From positions 1,549,501 to 1,613,500 of the forward strand of contig NZ_AP022672.1 in the NCBI RefSeq assembly GCF_013374095.1: a stretch of DNA of 64,000 nt. The letters are read 5' to 3'. The notes under the pieces were generated by a model, which saw only the letters and a list, made by a program, of their open reading frames with translations, was not told the origin of the DNA and made no database searches. Shown here piece after piece: positions 27,372-36,292 of the stretch (positions within the stretch are counted from its first letter, which is position 1; the number at the start of each line of letters is the position of its first letter). The stretch is from Sphingomonas sp. HMP6. Its GTDB lineage: Bacteria; Pseudomonadota; Alphaproteobacteria; Sphingomonadales; Sphingomonadaceae. The position numbers were made by a program, and so were the translations under genes.

Positions 27372-28813
27372 TGCGCACCCTTTTCCTGCAGGCACCGTCG
27401 TTCGACGGCTATGATGGCGGTGCCGGTGCGCGCTACCAGATGAAACGTGAGGTAAAGTCCTTCTGGTACCCGACCTGGATCGCGCAGCCCGCCGCGATGG
27501 TCGAAGGATCGAAACTGATCGACGCCCCCGCGCATGACCAGTCGTGGGAGGATATCGCGCACGAATTCGACACGCGCGATCTCGTCATCCTCCACACCTC
27601 GACGCCCAGCTTCAACCAGGACATCCGCACCGCCCGCCTGATCAAGGAGCGCAATCCCAAGATCATCGTCGCGTTCGTCGGCGCGAAAGTGATGATCGAG
27701 GACAAGGCGAGCTTGGAAGCCTGCGAGGCGATCGATCTCGTCTGCCGCGAGGAATATGATTTCACTTGCGTCGAACTGGCCGAAGGACGCCCCTTCGCCG
27801 AGATCGACGGCATCACCTGGCGCGCGCCCGACGGCAGCATCGTCCGCAACAAGGATCGCGCGCAGATCGAGAATATGGACATCCTCCCGATGGTCTCGCC
27901 GATCTACAAGCGCGACCTCGACACCTCCAAATATTATGGCGGCTATCAGCGCCATCCGTACGTCAGCTTCTACACCGGGCGCGGCTGCAAGAGCCGCTGC
28001 ACCTTCTGCCTCTGGCCGCAGACGATTAGCGGACATCGCTATCGCCACCAAAGCGCGGGCAAGGTGATCGAGGAGGTGAAGTACATCCTCCGCGAAATGC
28101 CCGAGGTGAACGAAATCTTCTTCGACGACGATACGCTCGCCGACGCGCATGATTTCGTGGTCGAGTTGTCGGGCGAGCTACGCAAATTGGGTTTCGGCAC
28201 GCCCGGCTTCCGCGTCACCTGGGGCTGCAATGCCAAGGCCAATGTGCCCTATCCGGTGCTCAAGGCGATGAAGGAGGGCGGCTGCCGCGTGCTGCTCGTC
28301 GGTTACGAAAGCGGCAACCAGCAGATTCTGCACAACATCAAGAAGGGCCTGCGCGTCGATGTCGCACGGCAATTCACCAAGGACGCGCATTCGCTCGGCC
28401 TGACGATCCACGGCACCTTCATTCTCGGCCTGCCCGGCGAGACGCTCGAGACGATCGAGGAGACGATTCAGTACGCCAAGGAAATCGATCCGCACACCAT
28501 CCAGGTGTCGCTCGCCGCTCCTTATCCTGGCACGTTCCTATACAAGCAGGCGATCGAGAATGGCTGGTTCGACAAGTCGCACGATCTGCTGACCGATGAT
28601 GGCGGCCAGATTGCGCAATTGTCCTATCCACACCTGTCCTCGGCGGTGATTTTCGACAAGGTCGAGGAATTCTACAAGCGCTTCTATTTCCGCCCGTCCA
28701 AGATCTGGGAAATCGTCCGCGAAATGCTGACCGACTGGCAAATGATGAAGCGCCGCCTGCGCGAGGGCGTCGAGTTCTTCGACTTCCTGCGGCGGCGGAA
28801 AGAGGCGGCGTAA
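27368..28813 (+). CDS. hpnJ: Hopanoid radical SAM protein HpnJ
   Basis: Radical SAM enzyme thought to contract the glucosamine of BHT-glucosamine to the cyclitol head group. The cluster cysteines are Cys207, Cys211 and Cys214 (GCKSRCTFCLW). The N-terminal 170 residues look like a B12-binding-type Rossmann domain (DLVILHTSTPSFNQDIRTARLIKERNP). ILGLPGETLETIEETIQYA is typical of the SAM barrel. It overlaps hpnI by four bases. Length of 481 fits. Confidence 0.95.
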   Translation: MMRTLFLQAPSFDGYDGGAGARYQMKREVKSFWYPTWIAQPAAMVEGSKLIDAPAHDQSWEDIAHEFDTRDLVILHTSTPSFNQDIRTARLIKERNPKIIVAFVGAKVMIEDKASLEACEAIDLVCREEYDFTCVELAEGRPFAEIDGITWRAPDGSIVRNKDRAQIENMDILPMVSPIYKRDLDTSKYYGGYQRHPYVSFYTGRGCKSRCTFCLWPQTISGHRYRHQSAGKVIEEVKYILREMPEVNEIFFDDDTLADAHDFVVELSGELRKLGFGTPGFRVTWGCNAKANVPYPVLKAMKEGGCRVLLVGYESGNQQILHNIKKGLRVDVARQFTKDAHSLGLTIHGTFILGLPGETLETIEETIQYAKEIDPHTIQVSLAAPYPGTFLYKQAIENGWFDKSHDLLTDDGGQIAQLSYPHLSSAVIFDKVEEFYKRFYFRPSKIWEIVREMLTDWQMMKRRLREGVEFFDFLRRRKEAA

Positions 28814-28825
28814 GCCTCTGGGGTC

Positions 28826-29023
28826 ATGACGACACTTGCCGGAATGACGGTCAATGAGCGGCTTGCCGCGACGGGCCGGTTGGAATTGTGGGACGTCGCG
28901 GTTCGCGCGCGTGATCGCGACGCGATGGTCGCGTTGCTCCGCCGCATTGCAGTGCCCGATCCACGGCGCGTGGCCGACGCGGTGCTCGCCGACCCCGTCT
29001 TCTACGGCTTTCCGGCGACATGA
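28826..29023 (+). CDS. Small hypothetical protein between hpnJ and hpnK
   Basis: A 65-residue (or 59 if it begins at the ATG at 28844), mostly helical, charged protein: VNERLAATGRLELWDVAVRARDRDAMVALLRR, then a short ending DPVFYGFPAT. Its stop overlaps the hpnK start (ATGA), and the upstream gap to hpnJ is 12 bases, so it is clearly part of the operon. No named domain is recognised; similar tiny proteins with NERL...RDRDAM...LL are remembered from other alphaproteobacteria. No Cys, signal or membrane segment. Confidence 0.75.
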   Translation: MTTLAGMTVNERLAATGRLELWDVAVRARDRDAMVALLRRIAVPDPRRVADAVLADPVFYGFPAT

Positions 29024-29838
29024 GGACTGCGATCATCACCGCTGACGATTTCGGCGTTTCGCGCCAAGTCAACGAAGCGGTCGAACAAGCACACCGCGCG
29101 GGCATCCTGACGGTCACCAGCCTGATGGTGACGGGCGCTGCGGCGGCCGACGCGGTGGCGCGAGCGCGCGCCAACCCGACGCTCGGCGTCGGCCTGCACG
29201 TCGCTCTGGCAGAGACACCCCCTGCGCTGCCCGCTTCACAGATCCCCGATCTGGTCGACAAACACGGCGCTTTCCGCATCGAATCGCTCCCGGTCGCGCT
29301 CGCGCTCGTCGCGCGGCCGGCCGTGCGGCGTCAGCTAGAGGCGGAAATCGACGCGCAATTCGCTTTATTCGCCGCGACCGACCTGCCGCTCGACCATGTC
29401 AATTCCCACAAGCACATGCATCTCCACCCGGTGATCGGCGCGATCCTGCTCAAGGTTGGCCTGCGCCACGGCATGAAAGCCCTGCGCGCGCCAATCGAGG
29501 ACCGCGCGCTGCTGGCCGAGCCAGTCGGCGGCCTGGACATCGCCAAGCCCTTCGCGCGCCGCGTCCAGCGGTCCGCGCGCAGGGCCGGAGTGCAAGTTCC
29601 CGATCGCACCTTCGGCCTCGCCTGGTCCGGTGAGATGCGCGCAGAGCGGGTGCGCGGCATCCTCGAAACGCTGCCGGGCGGGGTGAGCGAAATCTACCTC
29701 CACCCCGCGACCGGCCCCTATCCGCTCTCCGCACCCGGCTACCAATACGAGGCCGAACTCGCCGCACTCACCGACCCCGGGGTGCTCGCGATCGTGGCGG
29801 AGCGCGGCATCACCCTCGCACGCTTCGGCGACCTGTGA
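29020..29838 (+). CDS. hpnK: Hopanoid deacetylase HpnK (YdjC/ChbG-like)
   Basis: Carbohydrate deacetylase of the YdjC family, proposed to remove the acetyl group from BHT-N-acetylglucosamine. The metal site is visible as ITADDFGVSRQVNEAVE at residues 5-20 and HVNSHKHMHLHPVIG near residue 125. Length of 272 fits. The start overlaps the small gene before it, and the stop overlaps hpnL (GTGA). HpnI, HpnK and HpnJ act in this chemical order, though the gene order is I, J, K. Confidence 0.94.
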   Translation: MRTAIITADDFGVSRQVNEAVEQAHRAGILTVTSLMVTGAAAADAVARARANPTLGVGLHVALAETPPALPASQIPDLVDKHGAFRIESLPVALALVARPAVRRQLEAEIDAQFALFAATDLPLDHVNSHKHMHLHPVIGAILLKVGLRHGMKALRAPIEDRALLAEPVGGLDIAKPFARRVQRSARRAGVQVPDRTFGLAWSGEMRAERVRGILETLPGGVSEIYLHPATGPYPLSAPGYQYEAELAALTDPGVLAIVAERGITLARFGDL

Positions 29839-30809
29839 ACAAATCCGCGCAAATCGGGCTGCTGCTCGCAACCGTCATCGGCCTCGCCGTTGCAGCAGCA
29901 ACCGTCGGCAGCGTCGGGCTCAGCCAGGTCACCACCGCGATGGCGACGATCGGTTGGCTCGGCATGGCAAGCTTCGTTCTCTGGTCGGGCGGCGTGCTCG
30001 GGTTGCTGGGCATGGCTTGGGTCTCCGTCGCGCCCGGCGAACCCGTCACCCACGCCGCGCGCTTCGTCTGGGCCCGCACCACGCGCGAAGCAGCGACCGA
30101 CATCCTGCCCTTTTCGCAGCTCGGGGGGCTCGTCGTAGGCGCGAGGACGCTGGCGGCGTTTGGCGTGCCACAGCCGGTGATCTACGCGTCGATGATCGCC
30201 GATCTCACCACCGAAATGGCCGCGCAATTGCTCTTCACGCTTGGCGGTGTCGCGGTGCTGCTGATGGTGCTGACAGATCAATCGGTGCAGAACGGCCTCG
30301 TCCCGCTAGCTCTTGGCGGCGTGGCGGCAATGGTCGCCTTGATGGCGCTGTTCGTCTTCGCGCAAAAACCCGTGCTGGCGCTGGCGGGGAAACTCGGCGC
30401 CCGAATCCTGCCCGGCTCGGTCGCGATGACCGATGCGATCCGCGAACAACTCGACCTCATCTACCGCGAGCCGAAACGCGTCATCGCCGCCTTCCTGTTC
30501 AACCTCGCCGCCTGGCTAGCAAGTGCCGCGGGCGCGTGGATCGCGCTGCGCTTCATGGGCGTCGGCACGCCGCTCTGGGCAGTGCTGATGATCGAGGCGC
30601 TGATCTTCACGCTGCGCAGCGTCGCCTTCGCCATCCCCGGCGCAATCGGGGTGCAGGAAGCGGCCTATGTCCTGATCGGCCCGCTCGTCGGGATGCCGCC
30701 TGCCACCGCACTGGCGCTCTCGCTCCTCAAACGCGCCCGCGACGTAATCATCGCAGTCCCGGCGCTGCTGGCGTGGCAAGTCGGCGAAGCGCGGCGGGTG
30801 GTGGCTTAG
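29835..30809 (+). CDS. hpnL: Hopanoid-associated membrane protein HpnL
   Basis: A 324-residue integral membrane protein of the lysylphosphatidylglycerol synthase transmembrane family (UPF0104), with about seven or eight hydrophobic segments. AIPGAIGVQEAAYVLIGPLVGMPPATALALSLLKRARDVII near the C-terminus is the family hallmark. The GTG start overlaps hpnK (GTGA). In hopanoid clusters this position and fold define HpnL, possibly a flippase or lipid-handling factor; the role is not settled. Confidence 0.9.
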   Translation: MNKSAQIGLLLATVIGLAVAAATVGSVGLSQVTTAMATIGWLGMASFVLWSGGVLGLLGMAWVSVAPGEPVTHAARFVWARTTREAATDILPFSQLGGLVVGARTLAAFGVPQPVIYASMIADLTTEMAAQLLFTLGGVAVLLMVLTDQSVQNGLVPLALGGVAAMVALMALFVFAQKPVLALAGKLGARILPGSVAMTDAIREQLDLIYREPKRVIAAFLFNLAAWLASAAGAWIALRFMGVGTPLWAVLMIEALIFTLRSVAFAIPGAIGVQEAAYVLIGPLVGMPPATALALSLLKRARDVIIAVPALLAWQVGEARRVVA

Positions 30810-30818
30810 GCCCTCCCT

Positions 30819-30907
30819 CCGTTCGTGCTGAGCTTGTCGAAGCACTAATCGCCCCACGCACGTCGGTCTTCGCGGAAGGCAGCCCTTCGACAAGCTCAGG
30901 AAGAACG
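30819..30907. repeat. Intergenic palindrome (CCGTTCG family), copy 1
   Basis: The left arm CCGTTCGTGCTGAGCTTGTC and its GAAGC tail pair with a right arm GCCCTTCGACAAGCTCAGG ending AAGAACG. It lies between hpnL and the ModE-like gene. It shares its arms with elements at 33451 and 56206. It may serve as a transcript 3' end for hpnI-L. Confidence 0.8.
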
Positions 30908-30932
30908 CTTGGGAAGCCAGTCCGAACTCGAC

Positions 30933-31328
30933 CTACGCGGCCTCGCTGACGCCAGCAGATGTCGGCGGCAACGGAACCGCGCGCAGCATCGCATCGAACT
31001 CGCCCAACACCGCCCCGCTCGCCGCATCGGCCAGCCCAGCCTCAAGCCGCCGATACGCCGCCAGCACCGTCTGCCCCATTGGCGTCAGGCTCGCACCACG
31101 CCCATGCCCGCCGCCCGCAACGGTCTCGACCAATTTCTCCTGCCAGCAGCGGTTCATGCTGTCGACCAGCAGCCAGCTTCGACGGTAGCTCATGCCCATC
31201 GCGCGCCCTGCGCCCGAGATTGATCCCTCGCGGTCGATCGCCTCGAGCAGATCGGCCTTGCCCGGCCCCATCGCCAGTTCATCGCCGCAATAGAGCTGCG
31301 CCTTGATCTTGAGCTTGCCGACCCGCAT
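30933..31328 (-). CDS. ModE-like winged helix-turn-helix regulator
   Basis: A 131-residue DNA-binding protein resembling the N-terminal domain of ModE: LKIKAQLYCGDELAMGPGKADLLEAIDREGSISGAGRAMGMSYRRSWLLVDSMN, then GGGHGRGASLTPMGQTVLAAYR. The molybdate-binding domains of full ModE are absent. No mo gene lies nearby. It is divergent from nadE across 66 bases and may control itself or nadE. No clear Shine-Dalgarno sequence precedes the ATG at 31328. Confidence 0.85.
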   Translation of the reverse strand: MRVGKLKIKAQLYCGDELAMGPGKADLLEAIDREGSISGAGRAMGMSYRRSWLLVDSMNRCWQEKLVETVAGGGHGRGASLTPMGQTVLAAYRRLEAGLADAASGAVLGEFDAMLRAVPLPPTSAGVSEAA

Positions 31329-31394
31329 GCCCGGGTTTCTAGCCCAAAACCCTGGCAGGTGGCAAAGCGCCGCAAACCGCGTTAGGTCGCAGAC

Positions 31395-33446
<2,052 letters not shown>

Positions 33447-33450
33447 CCGC

Positions 33451-33520
33451 CGTTCGTTTCGAGCGGAGTCGAGAAACCGCCACATGGACAGGTTTCTCGA
33501 CTCCGCTCGAAACGAACGGA
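33451..33520. repeat. Perfect 29-bp palindrome after nadE (CCGTTCG family), copy 2
   Basis: Arms at 33451-33479 and 33492-33520 are exact inverted complements around a 12-base loop. It sits four bases after the nadE stop and between convergent genes, so it can form a strong hairpin in both transcripts. The outer sequence CCGTTCG and internal GAGC..GTCGA are shared with the elements at 30819 and 56206. Confidence 0.9.
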
Positions 33521-33545
33521 GGTAAAAGCACCTCGCTAAAGGTGG

Positions 33546-33878
33546 TTACCGCTTCGCCTTACGCGCAGCGTAGCGCGCGTCGCGCGCCGCCTTCTTGTCG
33601 ATCTCGGCCTGAATCGCGGCTTGCTCGGCATCCTTGATCGCCTGTTCGGCGGCCTCTGCCTTCGCCAGCTTGTCGAGTCGCGCTTGCTCGATCGCGAGCT
33701 TCTTTTCCTCGCGCTTCTTCGCTTCGGCAGCTTCCTTGGCTTCGCGCGCAGCCGCACGGGCGGCGACAACCGCAGGATCGACCGGCGGCTTTGCCTTCAG
33801 TTTCGCGAGCGCGCGCTGCTTTGCGTCGGCCGACAGAGCCGCGCGGTCCTGGAAGGTGGGTTCTTTGTAAGATGCCAT
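33546..33878 (-). CDS. DUF6481-like Lys/Ala-rich coiled-coil protein
   Basis: A 110-residue highly charged protein. After MASYKEPTFQDRAALSADAKQRALAKLK it is almost entirely a Lys/Ala/Glu coiled coil (AREAKEAAEAKKREEKKLAIEQARLDKLAKAEAAEQ) ending RYAARKAKR. This pattern matches DUF6481, a small family of unknown function common in sphingomonads. It has no signal or membrane segment. The ATG at 33878 is preferred over the longer open frame, which runs across tRNA-Ser. Confidence 0.78.
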   Translation of the reverse strand: MASYKEPTFQDRAALSADAKQRALAKLKAKPPVDPAVVAARAAAREAKEAAEAKKREEKKLAIEQARLDKLAKAEAAEQAIKDAEQAAIQAEIDKKAARDARYAARKAKR

Positions 33879-33914
33879 GCGGCGCGCTTTAGCCTTATCG
33901 TCCGGAGAAGGAAA

Positions 33915-34004
<90 letters not shown>

Positions 34005-34142
34005 GCGAGGTCTTAAGATGCCGCTTTTTTGGGGGTCCAGCCAAACGACACCGGTCGGTGAGCGCGGGCCTCTAACGCACTGTTTCCCGTCTAGCAAGCG
34101 TTTGGCGCAGCATTCTCTTGTGCGGCGGCGAACAAGGCCTAG

Positions 34143-35779
34143 CCCGGATTATTCATCGGGAGCGATAATCGGTGGTGGCGATCGTGGTCTAAGTCTTTGG
34201 TTTGGAGTAGAGAAAGGGTGCTTACGCCATCCCTCTGCTCCAGACAGAAAGTGCCACGACCGCCATGGCCGACGATAGTGGGTTCTCCTTCACCTTCCCA
34301 GCCATTCGTGGTCGAAAAATCACCGCCGCGTTCGACGGCGGTCGGCTGACGTCGGACGGCGGCGTGCTACTGCTCGCACAGGCCGAGCGGCGGTTGGGGA
34401 TCGCGGATCGGCTCGCCGCCTGCATCGCTGATCCGCGCGATCAGGGTCGGGTGATCCACCGGGTCGCCGACATCTTGCGCGCCCGCATGCTCGCGATCTC
34501 GTGTGGGTATGAAGACGCCAATGATCTCGACGCCCTGCGGCATGATCCAGGGTTCAAGCTGGCGCTCGGCAAACTGCCGGGTGATCCGTTCGGGCTGGCC
34601 AGCCAGCCGACGATGAGCCGGTGGGAAAACGCGCCGACTACGCGCGAGTTGATCCGTCTGACCGGTACGCTGGTCGACCTTTATTGCGCGAGCTACCCCG
34701 TGCCACCTGCGGCGGTGACGCTCGACATCGATGATACCGTCGACGTCGTACACGGCGCGCAGCAGCTCTCTTTCTGGAACGGCCACTACGGCGAGCGCTG
34801 CTTCCTGCCGATCCATGTCTACGACACCGCTACCGGGCGGCCGGTTGCGATGCTGCTGCGCACCGGCAAAACGCCGTCGGGCAAGGAAGTCGCCGGCCAT
34901 GTTCGCCGGCTCGTGCGACGTATCCGTCGCCACTGGCCCGATACCCGGATCACGCTGCGCGGCGATGGTCATTACGGTCGGCCAGAGCCGATGGCCTGGT
35001 GCGAGGCGAACGGAATCGACTACATCTTCGGGCTGCCCGGCAACCGCACGCTCCACGCCGATCCCGTCATCGTTCGGGAAGGCGATGCCTGCGCGACCGA
35101 CCGGGCATTGCAGGGACTGGTCGAACTAAGGCGTTACGCAGAGACGCGCTACGCTGCGAAAACCTGGGGGAATACCGAACGTCGCGTCGTTGCTCGCATC
35201 GAGGCGAGCAGCCTCGGCCTCGACATCCGCCTCGTTGTCACCTCGCTTGCCGAGGGCAGCGCTGAACGGATCTATGACACGCTTTACTGCGCCCGCGGCC
35301 AGGCGGAAAACTTGATCAAGCTGCATAAAACGCAGCTGAAGAGCGACCGAACCTCCTGCTGCTCGGCCAACGCCAATCAGATGCGGCTCATCCTTCACAC
35401 CGCCGCCTACTGGCTGATGTGGGCCGTGCGGCACGCTATGCCCGCAACCGCCACGCTCCGCACCGCCGAGTTCGCGACCATCCGCCTGCGGCTGCTCAAG
35501 GTCGCCGCGCGCGTCGTCGAAACCACCAGCCGCATCCGCATCGCCTTCGCAAGCGCCTGTCCCGATGCCGCGCTGTTCCGATCCATCGCGCTCAACTTGC
35601 GCACCACGGGACCATGATCGATGCGGCAGTGGCCGCCAAACGAACCCCGCCCATCAACTCCGCCCCAAACTGTGAACCCGCGATGAGACAGGCGCTTGGG
35701 ACCCATGCGCCCTGCCTGCGGCTACACGACGCCTGCGCTGACCCATCGGCTGAGAAACGCTGCCGGTGAATAGATCAGG
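34143..35779 (+). mobile_element. IS1380-family insertion sequence, copy A
   Basis: The element is 1637 bases long. Imperfect terminal inverted repeats of about 22 bases (starting CCCGGATTATTCATCGGGAG and CCTGATCTATTCACCGGCAG inward) bound it. A 4-base duplication CTAG flanks it at 34139-34142 and 35780-35783. Its ends were fixed by comparing with copy B, which is of equal length. It sits 13 bases before hspQ. Confidence 0.96.
34265..35617 (+). CDS. IS1380 family transposase (copy A)
   Basis: A 450-residue DDE transposase, intact. The catalytic acids are in TLDIDDTVDVVHG (D154 region), LRGDGHYGRPEPM, and ARGQAENLIKLHK (third acidic residue, in the family motif RGQAEN). The N-terminal DGGRLTSDGGVLLLAQAERRLGI and the C-terminal QMRLILHTAAYWLMW are typical of the family. 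The translated sequence is identical to that of copy B. A hairpin, GGAGTAGAG at 34204 with CTCTGCTCC at 34233, sits in its leader. Confidence 0.97.
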   Translation: MADDSGFSFTFPAIRGRKITAAFDGGRLTSDGGVLLLAQAERRLGIADRLAACIADPRDQGRVIHRVADILRARMLAISCGYEDANDLDALRHDPGFKLALGKLPGDPFGLASQPTMSRWENAPTTRELIRLTGTLVDLYCASYPVPPAAVTLDIDDTVDVVHGAQQLSFWNGHYGERCFLPIHVYDTATGRPVAMLLRTGKTPSGKEVAGHVRRLVRRIRRHWPDTRITLRGDGHYGRPEPMAWCEANGIDYIFGLPGNRTLHADPVIVREGDACATDRALQGLVELRRYAETRYAAKTWGNTERRVVARIEASSLGLDIRLVVTSLAEGSAERIYDTLYCARGQAENLIKLHKTQLKSDRTSCCSANANQMRLILHTAAYWLMWAVRHAMPATATLRTAEFATIRLRLLKVAARVVETTSRIRIAFASACPDAALFRSIALNLRTTGP

Positions 35780-35792
35780 CTAGATTGAGGCC

Positions 35793-36173
35793 ATGCACCG
35801 TTCCCCGATTACAACACCGCCCTTCTCTGCCGACATTCCCCTGCCGCCCGTCAGCCATGCGCGCTTTGCAATTGGTGACGTCGTGCGTCACCGCATGTTC
35901 GATTTCCGCGGGGTGATTTTCGACGTCGATCCGATCTTCGCCAATAGCGACGAATGGTATGATGCGATCCCGGAGAATATGCGTCCGGCAAAGGACCAGC
36001 CGTTCTACCATCTGCTCGCCGAGAATATGGAGTCGAGCTACGTCGCTTATGTCAGCCAGCAGAATCTGGTTCCCGACGATACCGACGAACCGGTCGACCA
36101 TCCCGCCATCGCGGGCATGTTCGGCGAATATGAAGACGGCAAATACCCGCTGCGGCGCGAACACCGGCACTGA
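35793..36173 (+). CDS. hspQ: Heat shock protein HspQ (YccV-like)
   Basis: A 126-residue protein with the hemimethylated-DNA-binding/YccV fold: FAIGDVVRHRMFDFRGVIFDVDPIFANSDEWYDAIPENMRPAKDQPFYHLLAENMESSYVAYVSQQNLV. HspQ is a specificity factor for the Lon protease and binds DnaA/hemimethylated DNA in enterics. The ribosome site TTGAGG lies 2 bases before the ATG. The IS copy A ends 13 bases upstream, so any native promoter has been displaced by 1.6 kb. Confidence 0.94.
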   Translation: MHRSPITTPPFSADIPLPPVSHARFAIGDVVRHRMFDFRGVIFDVDPIFANSDEWYDAIPENMRPAKDQPFYHLLAENMESSYVAYVSQQNLVPDDTDEPVDHPAIAGMFGEYEDGKYPLRREHRH

Positions 36174-36194
36174 TCGCGCGCGACGCAGGATTTG

Positions 36195-36232
36195 AAAAGG
36201 GGCGGCGGATCATCTGATCCACCGCCCCTTTT
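36195..36232. terminator. Bidirectional terminator after hspQ
   Basis: AAAAGGGGCGGCGGATCA and TGATCCACCGCCCCTTTT (36195-36232) pair across a 2-base turn with one mismatch, flanked by A4 and T4 tracts. It lies between the convergent hspQ and TonB receptor genes and can serve both strands. Confidence 0.85.
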
Positions 36233-36292
36233 CGTCCGTCGTATCGGAACCCAAGCGTCCGGGAGCATTCCTGCCCCCGGACCATGCGATCC

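Noticed and set aside
34367..35056. Antisense frame of 229 residues within the IS transposase
   Set aside because: It mirrors transposase codon bias on the opposite strand and repeats exactly in copy B, as expected for a shadow.
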